Assembly (NCBI GenBank): GCA_030704615.1
Contig: CM060734.1
Span: 54,080,042-54,144,041 of the forward strand
Length of the DNA stretch: 64,000 nucleotides
Reading direction: 5' to 3'
From: Takakia lepidozioides
Lineage: Eukaryota; Streptophyta; Takakiopsida; Takakiales; Takakiaceae
Made by a program: the position numbers and the translations under genes. The notes below the pieces were generated by a model, which did no database searches, had not been told where the DNA came from, and saw nothing but the letters and a program-made list of their open reading frames with translations. This document shows, in pieces, positions 21,251-31,318 of this stretch. Within the stretch, counting starts at the first letter, position 1, and each line of letters begins with the position of its first letter.

Positions 21251-21788
21251 TGTGTGGCATCAAACCTGCAGATACCACTGCCAAGTTTGGGTCTATCCTG
21301 CCATCGACATTCGGAAGGTGACATGGCGCACAATTACGCACATGGTCATTCCAAGTTATGCCATCCTGACCCTCCAAGACCAAGACGCCTGAGGGCAAGA
21401 CCTCTCGAACCCTCAAAATAACACGTCCTGCAGTCACATCCAAGGTCGTAGGAGCAGTTTGCTGCAGATAGACATAGTCACCAGGGTTGAATCTCCGAAC
21501 CCCAGGACGATAGCCCCCACCACGTATGGTAGCATACCTCAACGTATCACGGTGTTGTGCAATGGCAAGGTTCTCGAAAGCCATGGGCATGACTCTCTTG
21601 AACAACTTTGCACGCTGCTCACATGCACGTGCCTACACGTCCGGATCGTCAAGGTTAAGAACTGTAGCAGCTTCTCTGCGAATGGATATAGGCAAATCCG
21701 GCTCTCGGCCAAAGAGAAGAAAATATGGTGAGAAGGAGGCAAGTGATGCTTGCTTGCTGAACCTGTAGCCCATGGCTAACCAGGGTAA
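21183..21788 (-). pseudogene. pol: Integrase C-terminal part of the DNMT-bearing element
   Basis: It continues the integrase frame past a TAG at 21789-21791. The downstream block includes LFGREPDLP and a C-terminal basic module around RRFNPGDYVYLQQTAP and GITWNDHVRNCAPCHLPN, which resembles the DNA-binding tail of Ty3 integrases. It ends in the GTCTGC tandem repeat. No chromodomain is visible, unlike the chromovirus at 9663-13602. Confidence 0.75.
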
Positions 21789-23339
21789 CTAAAGGTCCCA
21801 ATCTCCTAGGTGTCCCTTCTGCAAGCCATACTTGCTTACTGTCTGAACAACTCTCTCTGCCAAGCCATCGGCCTCAGGATGATCCTGAGAAGTGGTGCGG
21901 TGGTCTATCAAGGCCTTGTCACACAAAGCCTGAAACTCCCCCAAGAACTCTCTCCCTTGGTCCGTGAGTACCTCAGCTGGAGCACCGAATCGGCTAAGCA
22001 CACAATCCAAGAATGCATACGCAGCTCCCTCACTAGGAACCAATTCAATCCACTTGGAGAAGTGCTCCACCATCACCAACACGTACTTGTTGTGGCGCAT
22101 GGTCAGTGGCAACGGCCCTGCGAAGTCAAGACTCCACCTGTAGCCCAATCCCATGATCGGAAGAGGGTGCAATTGTGGAGTAGGGGCGTTGAATGAAGCA
22201 CGCACCCTGTCACACACCATGCACCTAGCCACAAATTGTTGCACCTCTGTGTGCATACCACGCCACCAATATTGCCCCTGCAGTAGACTATGAGTGCGTC
22301 GCACCCCAAAATGCCCCAACTCCTCATGGGCATGCCGCACTAACCGTGCCCACTGTTTTGGGTGAGGCACAATCCTCACTCGACCATCCTCCCACACTCG
22401 GAGCAGGTGTGTCCCCTCCCACTTGAACCTCTTGGCTCGTTGTAGGATCCGATCTCTCTCCTTGGCAGTCACAGTGGCTGCAGTGTCTCCAGTGCGGAGG
22501 TAGTCCAACACAACTGAATCCTCATGTATATCTTTGGCGCCACCTTGCTCCTTGTTGGCCTCAGGGTCCTCAGACACTTGATCTACAGTCATCCCTGTTG
22601 CAGGTCCAACTTGGCCTTCCGCTGCCAAGATATACAGAAATGCAGATGCATGCCATCCGGGCACCATCTCCTCGTCCGTCTCACCATGCCACCGAGCTCC
22701 AATGTTATCCTGCTGGCTCGTGCATGGATTACGACTCAACCCATCTACATTGCGATTGACCAAACCCGGTCGATGCACCACCTGAAAGTCATACTCTTGA
22801 AGGATGAGTGCCCACCGTGCAAGCTTCCCTGTAAGCTTGTCTGACTCCATCAACCACTTGAGTGGTTGGTGATCCGTGACAAGGGTGAAGAGATTGCCGT
22901 ATAGATAGCACCTGAAGTGTGCCACGGCCCACACTGCAGCTAAGCATTCTCCCTCATATGAGCTATACTTAGATTTTGCAGCATTGTTTGAGCGGCTAGC
23001 ATAAGCCACTACGAACTCTCTTCCCTCATCATCCACCTGTCTGAGCACCGCTCTAAGCCCCAGCATGCTCCAATCTGTATGCAGCTGAAAAGGACGCCCC
23101 CTGATAGGTCGTCTCAAGATGGGCGCCGAGGTCAACCTCGCCTTGAGCTCTTGAAAAGCTTGTTCTTGCTCATCTTCCCACTGCCACTCCTGGTCCACCT
23201 TGGTCAGCTTGGTTAGAGCCTTTGCAATGGCACTAAATCCCTTAACGAACCGTCTGTAATAGTTTGCTAACCCCATGAAAGCTCGAACTCGGCTCACATC
23301 CGTGGGGCGTGGAACCTGTGCAATGGACTCTACCTTAGT
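21789..23339 (-). pseudogene. pol: RNase H and integrase of the DNMT-bearing element
   Basis: From the minus-strand Met at 23297: the tether FMGLANYYRRFVKGF, RNase H with FQLHTDWSMLGLRAVL and the LVTDHQPLKWLM block. Integrase follows with a zinc finger (HAHEELGHFGVRRTH...CMVCDRV) and the catalytic residues in SLDFAGPLPL, LTDQGREFLGEF and HPEADGLAERVV. It is preceded by an in-frame TAG at about 23340-23342 and ends at a TAG at 21789. Both stops could derive from CAG. Confidence 0.9.
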
Positions 23340-24220
23340 CTACTGTACCCCCAATCCTCCAGGATATATCATGTGACCCAGATACTCAATCTGGTTGTGG
23401 AAAAACTTGCACTTTCCCGGATGTAACTTCAATCCGTGCGCCCTCAAGCGCTCAAATACCCCCTGAAGGTGTCTCTTATGCTCCTCCACCGTAGCACTAA
23501 AGATGATGATGTCATCTATGTAGCACCGAGCAAACTCCACCCCTGCTAGAATCCTGTCCATGACTCTTTGAAACTCAGCGGGAGCGTTTTAAGCCCAAAT
23601 GGTAAGAACCGCCACTGGTATAGGCAATCCATCCCGTGCTCATTGATCCCCCAGAATGCTGTCTTTCGCTTATCCGCCTCCTTGATCGGCAACTGGTGAT
23701 ATCCGGATCGTAAATCCAACATGCTAAAGACCTTGGAATGCCCAATGGCATCAAAGATCTCCTCTAGTGTTGGCATGGCATACCTATCGGACTTGGTCTG
23801 ACGATTTACAGGCCGGTAGTCACCGCACATACGTCTCTCCGTCCAATTGCCATAGACATCCTTCTTGGCTGGCATCACTGTGGCTGAAGCATACTCTCCA
23901 CCAGAGAGCTCCACCAAACTTGCCTCTCAGAGATCTTGAGTCCTCATCTGAATCAAAGACCTCTCCATGTCACTGTATCTATAGGGTCTCCGAAAGATTG
24001 GCGTGTCAGTGGCCAACTCAATACGGATCTCTTGACCCTTCAGTGCTCCCAAGTCTTTCAAACTGAAGGCAAAGCAATTCCTGTAAGCCCTCAGGAACCG
24101 CCGTATACATCGTCTCTCTCCTCCGATGACAATGGGTCCAATGTCAGGCTCCCAATTGTCCTCCGTAACTGCAACCTTAAGTCCAGTGGGCTTAGAGGTA
24201 GAGGACGCGTCCCGTGGTTG
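23340..24220 (-). pseudogene. pol: Reverse transcriptase of the DNMT-bearing element
   Basis: The N-terminal part runs through RIELATDTPIFRRPYRYSDMERSL to a TGA near 23924. It continues in the same frame with [41 protein letters not shown] and the PFGLK block. A one-base loss in an A-run near 23592 then shifts the frame, and the catalytic motif CYIDDIIIFSATVEEH follows in the new frame. So the domain is complete in outline but carries one stop, one frameshift and the TAG that separates it from RNase H. Confidence 0.9.
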
Positions 24221-26971
24221 CTATGCTGCAACCTCTTGAGCAGTACTCCCTTCCTGCTCAGTCAATGACAAAGCCTCATCCTGCCCCATCATCTCATCAT
24301 TGAGAACCTCCTCATCCCGAGAAGAATCCCCAACCTCATCCATCACAGCTGCCTTGGCTGCCAACTCCCTCTGAACCTCAAGCACCTCCCACGTGTGCCA
24401 TGGATGTCTACACCCCGTGGTCCTCACCGGCTCGCCCCCACTCGCTGCCTGTACTGTCTCGGTAGGCAGAGAGACCGTCAAGGGAAGTGCACTTCGCACT
24501 CTATGTTGCTCAGCCATAGCCAAGCTGATAATCCAGGTCAAGCAATTGAGATCCATTGCTTGCCCCAACACCTGACGACGTGATGCCTCAGAAAGAGAAG
24601 GCACCGCCGTGGTCCCAGTGGAAAACCCCATAGCCCGCTCTCGCTCGTCGGCATTAGGCTCCACTAACTGCTGCAACTGAGCATCCCACAGGAGGCCAGG
24701 TCCACCATCCCGAAAAGCATGGGATCCTGGGAAGCTGAGTAGTGTAGGTAATGCTGCTCGTGGTTGACCCACTATGTTGACCACTGCCAAAGGCGAATGG
24801 TCATCGTGTCTCACACGTTGAGACTGCCTCCCTGTGTCTAAAATGCCATCCACGGTGAGGTGTGTTGGCCGCTGCACCCCATCAAATGCACGCTTGAGCA
24901 GTGCGGGTGGCATCAAGTTAGTCCACCAAAGTCGTGGATGATGAGCCCGTGACCCCACTGCAGCTGCATCCAGCAACGCTGCTGACCCAAGCCACGACCG
25001 GACTTGATGCACACTGGCCATCACCCTAGCCCGAGAATCACCCATCGGTGGCACATTCTCCAAGATGTATGCTGGAGATACAGCTTGATGAAGCTGCAAG
25101 TGGCGCAAAACCCGCACCATCTCCCAAAACAGACCCGTCCTTGAGTCTCGCAATCCATTGCCATGCCCGGCTGATGAATGCCCTTGGCAGGGCCAACCTG
25201 CCACTACCAGATTAATGGAGCCAACCTGCTCCAAATCCGGCGCCCCCAGCAACGAAATGTCTGCTGGCAAGGCTTGTTGGTATCCACGAACTACAGACAC
25301 TGGCAACAAAGCATGGTACTGCTGTACTAACTGAGCAACATGGCGCAGTGAGACGCGTCGTGCAGTCTCATCCCTCTCCACATACATGTAACGCCTTACC
25401 CGCACACCTGCCTGTAGCACAGCAGCCAATCCGGTGCTAATCCCGCCAAACAAGTCCAGAAGGCAAATGCCTTCATCCGGATACTGCCACACAATAGGTG
25501 TGGTATCCAATGGTGACAACTGAGGTGGTCCTGGTGCAATACCCACACTCTCCTCCTCTCCTGACAGTACAAAAGCCTCTACCCAGGCTTGTTGCACCCG
25601 TCGATCAGCAACCTGCTGCAAATCCTTGCTCGTACCCAATGGAGTGTGAGCAACCATGGCAGGCAACTCCGCCATACCATGCATGTCATCCTGCTCTGCT
25701 GGAGGTGGCACATCCTCTGCATGGGCATTGCCTTCCAGCAACTCTCCAGGCCAACTAACTGCAGCTGTAAAGGCGGCTAGTGTTGGCATCTTGCCCCGTT
25801 GGGCAACCGCAATACCCCCAATGAATGTCACAGGGAGCTGTGCACGACGACCATCCCCTGACTGCCATCCAGGCCTGTAGAATGCTGACTCCTCCCAAAA
25901 GTCCAGGGTGAAGCCCATGGGGTATAACACTGCCCCACCAATGAGGACATCGTAAGAGACCGCGTCTGTCACAATGGCCTTGGCTCGCATTATTGAGCCA
26001 TCGATAGGATGATCCGGCTGCAGTCTAATGGCCAACTGATGCCGTGTCATGCCCCGAGCCTGCTCTGATCCTTCCAGAGATGTCTGTATCTGGAAAAGAC
26101 AAGACTCCATATCCGCCTCCATGAGGCCCAAACCTGCAATAGCAGCTCTGCCCAACATCAGTGGCTGAGCTCCCGAGTCCAACAAGACCCGCAGTGGCCG
26201 GTACTTCTTGCCTGCCGGTCCACTCAAAGAGAAAATGTCATCCTGGTTGTCTAACAAGACAACTCCAGGTGTCACCATGGCGCGCTCAAAGGCTGGCCTA
26301 GCTGGCAGCTCCGTCAACCTGGCAGCTATAGCTTGCCAGGGCGCAGCCGTGGCAGTCTTGACCCTCAAATCCGAGGATCCCTCTGCCACTACACCTTTCA
26401 CTAACTCCGCAGAAGATGAAGTGACCTCCCCACTCTCACAGAGTGTTGCTGTTAGTCTGAACACTGCAGCTGGTCTTACCCCCGGCGTCGCAATCATGGT
26501 TGCCGAGAACAGTGGGGCTTGACACACAGAGGTGGCTGCCCCCAATAACACACCGGCTGCACTAGCTTTGGTAGCAGGTGTCAGTGCTGCACGTGTAGCT
26601 CTCCCCAATGGCATAGTAACCTCCGCCTCGGTAACAGTTGGGCGAGAACTAGGTGCCATGGATGGCGTCGACACTGTCTCCGCCAATGTAAATGACTGAG
26701 GAAGCCTCGCCTGACGGCTTGCCTCCCCACGCTGTGGATCCAATTCCACCTGTGCACCTCGTGGCTCAGGAACTCGTGATGCTCCTCGAGTCACGGCTGC
26801 AGCAGACTCCACCTGCTCTAGTGGTAGTGCTGCTCCGCACATGAATCCCATGCCTCCCATATCTCCTCCCTCAGGAATAGGAGGTGGACCATCCCGCCTG
26901 GGAGCCGGTACCGCCTGAGCTGTAGCCATGGTAGTGAGCCTTTGCTCTAGCTGCTGAAGCCGGTTGGCCAT
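24221..26971 (-). CDS. Retroelement protease fused to a DNMT3-like cytosine-5 DNA methyltransferase
   Basis: An uninterrupted frame of 916 residues. Residues 1-240 are low-complexity linker with a short coiled-coil-like start (LQQLEQRL). An aspartic protease sits around 258-350, with active site VLLDSGAQPLMLG and the later block YDVLIGGAVLYPMGF. From about 500 to 820 all key motifs of a C5-methyltransferase are present: motif I LLDLFGGISTGLAA (SAM), motif IV AGWPCQGHSSAG with the catalytic PCQ Cys near 595, motif VI YILENVPP, a motif VIII-like RAHHPRLWWTN, and a C-terminal RAMGFSTG...RRQVLGQAMDLN block for motifs IX-X. Spacing and the region after motif I (VRRYMYVERDE) resemble animal DNMT3 and plant DRM-like enzymes more than DNMT1, but a tree is needed. 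The tail to 916 is acidic. Reverse transcriptase follows directly. A host-derived enzyme captured by the element is the simplest reading. Confidence 0.88.
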   Translation of the reverse strand: MANRLQQLEQRLTTMATAQAVPAPRRDGPPPIPEGGDMGGMGFMCGAALPLEQVESAAAVTRGASRVPEPRGAQVELDPQRGEASRQARLPQSFTLAETVSTPSMAPSSRPTVTEAEVTMPLGRATRAALTPATKASAAGVLLGAATSVCQAPLFSATMIATPGVRPAAVFRLTATLCESGEVTSSSAELVKGVVAEGSSDLRVKTATAAPWQAIAARLTELPARPAFERAMVTPGVVLLDNQDDIFSLSGPAGKKYRPLRVLLDSGAQPLMLGRAAIAGLGLMEADMESCLFQIQTSLEGSEQARGMTRHQLAIRLQPDHPIDGSIMRAKAIVTDAVSYDVLIGGAVLYPMGFTLDFWEESAFYRPGWQSGDGRRAQLPVTFIGGIAVAQRGKMPTLAAFTAAVSWPGELLEGNAHAEDVPPPAEQDDMHGMAELPAMVAHTPLGTSKDLQQVADRRVQQAWVEAFVLSGEEESVGIAPGPPQLSPLDTTPIVWQYPDEGICLLDLFGGISTGLAAVLQAGVRVRRYMYVERDETARRVSLRHVAQLVQQYHALLPVSVVRGYQQALPADISLLGAPDLEQVGSINLVVAGWPCQGHSSAGHGNGLRDSRTGLFWEMVRVLRHLQLHQAVSPAYILENVPPMGDSRARVMASVHQVRSWLGSAALLDAAAVGSRAHHPRLWWTNLMPPALLKRAFDGVQRPTHLTVDGILDTGRQSQRVRHDDHSPLAVVNIVGQPRAALPTLLSFPGSHAFRDGGPGLLWDAQLQQLVEPNADERERAMGFSTGTTAVPSLSEASRRQVLGQAMDLNCLTWIISLAMAEQHRVRSALPLTVSLPTETVQAASGGEPVRTTGCRHPWHTWEVLEVQRELAAKAAVMDEVGDSSRDEEVLNDEMMGQDEALSLTEQEGSTAQEVAA

Positions 26972-27034
26972 GCCTTGGTCAACACCCTGACCTCCGCGTC
27001 CTTGGCCATGTTGAGCTTGCCCTTGGCCTGCACC

Positions 27035-28421
27035 TCATGCCCGACCACCTCGTCCTCTCTGGGCTGGTCCACCTCGCCCCCGGCCACCATTGTTCCCTTG
27101 GAACTGGCCTGGGCGCAACTTAGGATGCAAGTCATAACACTGGGCATCTCCATGCCCATACTTGCCACAATGCCCACACTGCAACTGTGCAGGTTGTATT
27201 TGTGCCGGCCTTCTGCCACTCTCTGGGCAATCTCTTTTGACATGGGGTCCTCCACATGTCCAACATATCACCCCTGGTTGCTGTTGGCCTGCAAAAGATG
27301 CCACGGGCCTCTGCACCTGAGGTCCCCTGTAAGCTCCATGGAACTTGGGTTGGGAAACCTTGCCCCCCTGACCACGTTGTTGGGCAGTCCCTTGTGCCTG
27401 TGGGCTGGCAGCTACGCCTCGTGCACGCATGTCCTTACCAAATCCAATGGTAACAACTCGCTCCTCCACCATGTTGAGCTCAATCCGCTCAGCCAGCAGA
27501 AACACATCTGCTAATGTGGGTTGGGCTGCTTGTAACAGAGTTGCATCTCGCACCCTTCTCTTGAGCTCCTTGTCCAGAATTCCATACCAAAACTGGATTG
27601 CCTGAGCTTCAATAACCCCTTGGGTCACACTTATCAAGCGCCTCATACGAATGTACGCCTCTCGCAGGCTCTCACTGGGTTTGTGCTGGAAGTCTTGCAA
27701 ACTTCGCAGCTTCTCTGTCCGTACACCTTGGTAGTTCCTCCGCAACTCCTGGAAGAACTCCACCACCGGGTTGAATCTAGGCACATGTGTTGTAGTCGTG
27801 GTAGGAGGAGTAGTAGCACCTTTTGAACTGGTACCACCTGCAGAAGTACCGGCACTACTTGCTCCACTACTAGTGCTGGCACTGGGAGATATTGGTACTG
27901 ATGCAGCTACTGGTCGCGTCGTGCCTCGAGTAATGGAGACGTAGTCAGGTGACCAATACATCCTCCACTCCTCAATTTCTGCTTCATGTCCTCGCCTGAA
28001 CTCGTGGTAATCGTCCATAGGCGGGCCTTCCAAATGCTGGAACAGTCCCTTCCACGCCATGAATGGGGTGAATAGCTGTGGATTGCGCATCTGCTGCAAA
28101 TCACACCAGCTGTCAAACTCCTGGATAAAGTCATCCAACTCGATTGTGCCCACAGCTCCAGAGTATCTACGAGGCCCCTTGGTAGCTCCATACATCTCCT
28201 TCCATGTCGTCCCACAACAATGGCGAATGAAACTGCACACCTGTTGATGAAGCCTCCGAGTCTGTGTCTGACTCTACAGTAGTTGAGGGTGGCGGTGAAG
28301 GTGGTCTGAACCGAATACCTCGTCTTGTGAACCCACTCTCACTGTTACTGCCTGTAGCCGTACTCCCCTCAAAACCCTTGGGTAACTCCGTGATGACACT
28401 CACAATGTGCACCTCCTCCAT
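27035..28421 (-). pseudogene. gag: Gag of the DNMT-bearing element
   Basis: Likely starts at the ATG at 28421 (MEEVHIVSVITELPKG). A frameshift near 28210 moves it into the main frame, whose first Met is 28240. The capsid-like core has FIQEFDSWCDLQQMRN, QDFQHKPSESLREAYIRM and FWYGILDKELKRRV. Two zinc knuckles follow, CWTCGGPHVKRDC and CGHCGKYGHGDAQC, then a Gly/Arg-rich tail. It ends at TGA 27035-27037, after which the protease-methyltransferase frame continues in register. That stop may be a CGA-to-TGA mutation or a readthrough site. Confidence 0.85.
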
Positions 28422-28946
28422 GTGACACTATAATGCTCTAGTATTAATCTAATAGTGACACGGGTGGGCACCTGTTGCAGTCTAAGGGTCATATCCCAAT
28501 GGCTCAGGGCACCTGCACCTGCATCCACCGCAAGAACTCCTATGGTTGGCTGGTCATCAACCCAGCCTCACCATAGAAGAAACACTAGTGGTCTTGCTGG
28601 TCATCACTCCAGCCTCACCACCGACATCATACTCTAGGATTGACCGGTGATCAAATCCGACCTAATCCCTATGAAAGCAAGCGCCCACACAAAACCAACA
28701 TGGCGCACAGTCAAGCATGCAGGTGTTGGGGGGGGGGGGGATCCAAACACAAGAAATCAAAACATCAACACCCCCACACCAAAATCCAGCTGCAATGCTG
28801 ATCCTGCAGAATATCCCAGCCCAAAACCCCGGACTGACTGGCCTCCACCAAGAGAGGCTTTGGCAACTACAAGTATAAGGTAATGAAAATAGTACAGAGA
28901 TGGAGGGGAAGAATAGAAGCCCGACCAAGCAAGATCTAATCCTGAT
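28422..28946 (-). other. Leader between extra ORF and gag
   Basis: No gene seen. It contains a run of 14 G at 28727-28740 and, near 28425-28462, an inverted pair GTGACACTAT/ATAGTGACAC around TACTAGAGC, which is weakly like a tRNA-Met primer-binding site. No LTR sequence adjoins it, so I do not call it one. Confidence 0.4.
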
Positions 28947-29696
28947 CTATGCTATCAACTGCCAGACTTCTCTCAAAGTGCCTCGCTCTGCATGATGGTA
29001 AGGTGTAGGAGGTATATCTATGTCCAGAAACCTGCCACTAACCTTGTCCCAAGCTACAGTAGCTCGCTCTAACCAACCCTCCTCCTCTTTCTGCCAGGTA
29101 GAGACAAAGCAACACTCTGCTATCTCCCGCTCACTGAACACTAAAGAAAACAAAGGTAGGGTCTGATAGTCTCTCAACTCGAAAGCTTTGAGACGGTTGC
29201 GGGTGTCCTCATTGCGAATGACTGCATCTCCTTCAAACAGAACAAACTTGTCCTTGCTAATGAACCCCTGCTCGTGGTTGCCTTGTGCAGAGCGTGTCCG
29301 GCTGCAACGCTGTCTGATTGCACAAACTTGTGTAGCTCCTGCTCCTCTACTCCAGTACACCACGGCCTTGTGGCTGAACACCTTGGTACCCGGGGCTGTC
29401 TTTGGCTGTGTTCCAAGCTTAGCTTTCACCCACTTTGGTATTTCACCTACAGCTGCAAAACTGCTGGCTCCAACAGAGTTCTGACTGTCCAAGGCGATAT
29501 TGAGGCCCTCAACGCCAACTACAGCAGTTTGTTGTCCACTGCTAATGCCTGACTCCCAGTATGCAATCAACTCGTCCAACTGTTCTCCACTCAAATCAGT
29601 CTGAGTTCCTTGGGAAACATAAATCTTGTCCCCTTGGGTGCACAGGCTAAGAGAAGAGACCTGCCCTTCAATTACGTCCTCATTTCCCCCAGCCAT
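28947..29696 (-). CDS. Unidentified 249-residue ORF upstream of gag in the DNMT-bearing element
   Basis: An intact ATG-to-stop frame on the same strand as the element, between its rearranged left border and gag. It is moderately acidic with YVSQGTQTDLSGEQLDEL, a basic Cys-containing middle (CAIRQRCSRTRSAQGNHEQG) and a C-terminal half rich in aromatic and hydrophobic residues (FVLFEGDAVI, FSLVFSEREIAECCFVSTW). There is no signal peptide, membrane segment or zinc knuckle. I do not recognise a family. Its intactness beside decayed pol suggests recent function, a separate host origin, or chance; it could be an accessory protein. Confidence 0.5.
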   Translation of the reverse strand: MAGGNEDVIEGQVSSLSLCTQGDKIYVSQGTQTDLSGEQLDELIAYWESGISSGQQTAVVGVEGLNIALDSQNSVGASSFAAVGEIPKWVKAKLGTQPKTAPGTKVFSHKAVVYWSRGAGATQVCAIRQRCSRTRSAQGNHEQGFISKDKFVLFEGDAVIRNEDTRNRLKAFELRDYQTLPLFSLVFSEREIAECCFVSTWQKEEEGWLERATVAWDKVSGRFLDIDIPPTPYHHAERGTLREVWQLIA

Positions 29697-30132
29697 ACAA
29701 GGAGTACATCCCCAGATTTATCTCTCATGTAGACCAGAACAGGTTCTAGAAACAGGATTGCGGATCTTTCATGGCACACTCACACTCTAAAAATTCCATA
29801 GATTTCTAGCAGAGTCCCAAAAACAAAAACCAGATGGATAGATTTCCCCTTTCTGCAGCTATCCCCTCAAAAACTGAGTCAAACGGAGCTCATTTGACAA
29901 AGATATGACCAACCAGGCTCTTTAAACATTTAAATTAGATCAAAAAGGCCATTTTTTTTTTTTTAACACCAAAACATTTTTGCCATTACAACCTGTTCCC
30001 AGGTTACAAGCGGGTGTAGGTCAGCCGAGTCTTGTGGTAAGGTGAAGAGGATGCTCGGTGCATGAAGAGCTGGGTCCGATCAGCTGGCTAAGATTTGCGT
30101 TACAGATGAGATATAAACCTCTTGAGTAGCTC
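29697..30132. other. Non-coding stretch with T-run
   Basis: No gene seen. A T-run of about 14 at 29951-29965 and a block around 29820-29930 loosely similar to 18270-18400. A normal 5' LTR plus primer-binding site would be expected hereabouts but is not visible. Confidence 0.4.
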
Positions 30133-31065
30133 ATGATGGTGGAGTTGGGTCTGACATTGACTCGTTATGATTCATCTTCTGGCCATGGCTGGTCCCGATT
30201 TGACATGCGCAGTACATCTCCAGTATCATATTCTTGTCTTTTCGAGTCCTGGCAACCTCCCGGCTCAGCAGGTTCTTGCAAGTGCGTCAAAAGTCGGGTT
30301 TCCTCCAATGCGTGTGCTCATTATCTTGCGCAGGTTGATGATGGGTCTCGTGCACCGGTCAAGCATGTCCCTCCCTATGCTTCATTCTTTCTCTTTTCGC
30401 AGGTTACAACTATATCTCCCTTTAATCCTCTCGCACGGTTGGGCAGAGAGTTGAGGCAGCTTCTTCTTCAAGAAATGTTATCTCAATCACAATTTGGGTC
30501 GTTGGACAAAGTATCCGAGTTGGCTTGTACATCTTTGAAGCCTTCCTCCTCTTCACAGGCCGCTTCGAGTGCTCTCTGTTTGCAGCACCTTCTTCCTATC
30601 TCTGAATCTCTCCCTCAGTCTAAAGAAACAGGATGCCCACAAGTAACCTATCGCATGCGACTTCTGCTTAAAGCAAGATGGGTTGCATTCCTCCTGTTTG
30701 CTGGTGTCGTGGCCACTTTCATGTGGAAGAGGGTTCCCTGTGCCCTGTCAAATCCTACCACCTTCTATCAAACCGACACCCGAAGTAGAAAGCAATCAAG
30801 TAGATTGGTTCCCACATTGCCATCCGCATATTTTGTGCATGGCGATTCGGGTGAGGCCAGACATTTCCTTGCTGAGCGAGGAAAAATAAGGGCGGAGAAC
30901 TGCTCATGTCAAAAGGTCAAAGCCAAAGAGGTTGAAACATTGTGCGAAGGGGGACTGCAGCTGGATGCTCTGGAACCCATCGCCAGCACTCTTTGCAAGG
31001 AGTCCATCCGTCACCATCCTCAAGAAGATCAACCTGGGCCACTCGAGAGTATTGAGAGTTCTTGA
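30133..31065 (+). CDS. Unidentified 310-residue ORF, antisense insert within the minus-strand element
   Basis: An ATG-initiated frame on the strand opposite to the retroelement. The product is Ser-rich at first, with a helix-prone LARLGRELRQLLLQEML segment near 105-120. One strong hydrophobic segment (WVAFLLFAGVVATFMW) near residue 190-205 is preceded by basic residues (RMRLLLKAR), so a type II single-pass membrane protein is possible. A Cys-containing tail follows. A further coding-like block in another frame (FYQLSVFAYDSYPKVQACRVAF) lies at about 31200-31315, ending exactly where LTR-like sequence begins, as if it were a later exon. A captured host gene fragment is the likeliest explanation. 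No family is recognised. Confidence 0.4.
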   Translation: MMVELGLTLTRYDSSSGHGWSRFDMRSTSPVSYSCLFESWQPPGSAGSCKCVKSRVSSNACAHYLAQVDDGSRAPVKHVPPYASFFLFSQVTTISPFNPLARLGRELRQLLLQEMLSQSQFGSLDKVSELACTSLKPSSSSQAASSALCLQHLLPISESLPQSKETGCPQVTYRMRLLLKARWVAFLLFAGVVATFMWKRVPCALSNPTTFYQTDTRSRKQSSRLVPTLPSAYFVHGDSGEARHFLAERGKIRAENCSCQKVKAKEVETLCEGGLQLDALEPIASTLCKESIRHHPQEDQPGPLESIESS

Positions 31066-31318
31066 GGTAAATAGAGCTACCATACCTGGTAGCCAGGACA
31101 TTGAAGCTACTATGATCGTTTAAAAAAGTGGCTTGACACAAACCACGGCGTTTCTGCTGCCCTCTCCCACTTCAGCGCAGCATTCAGCGTCCAGAGAGTG
31201 AAGTCCCTCTTTCCATAAAGGTAGACCTCCACGGTAAAGAGGATGAAATGCCCGCCACTTTCTATCAGCTTTCTGTCTTCGCATATGACTCCTATCCCAA
31301 AGTGCAGGCCTGTCGTGT

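Noticed and set aside
28425-28470. Primer-binding site for the DNMT-bearing element
   Set aside because: TACTAGAGC on the minus strand is only a weak match to the tRNA-Met site, and no LTR end adjoins it.
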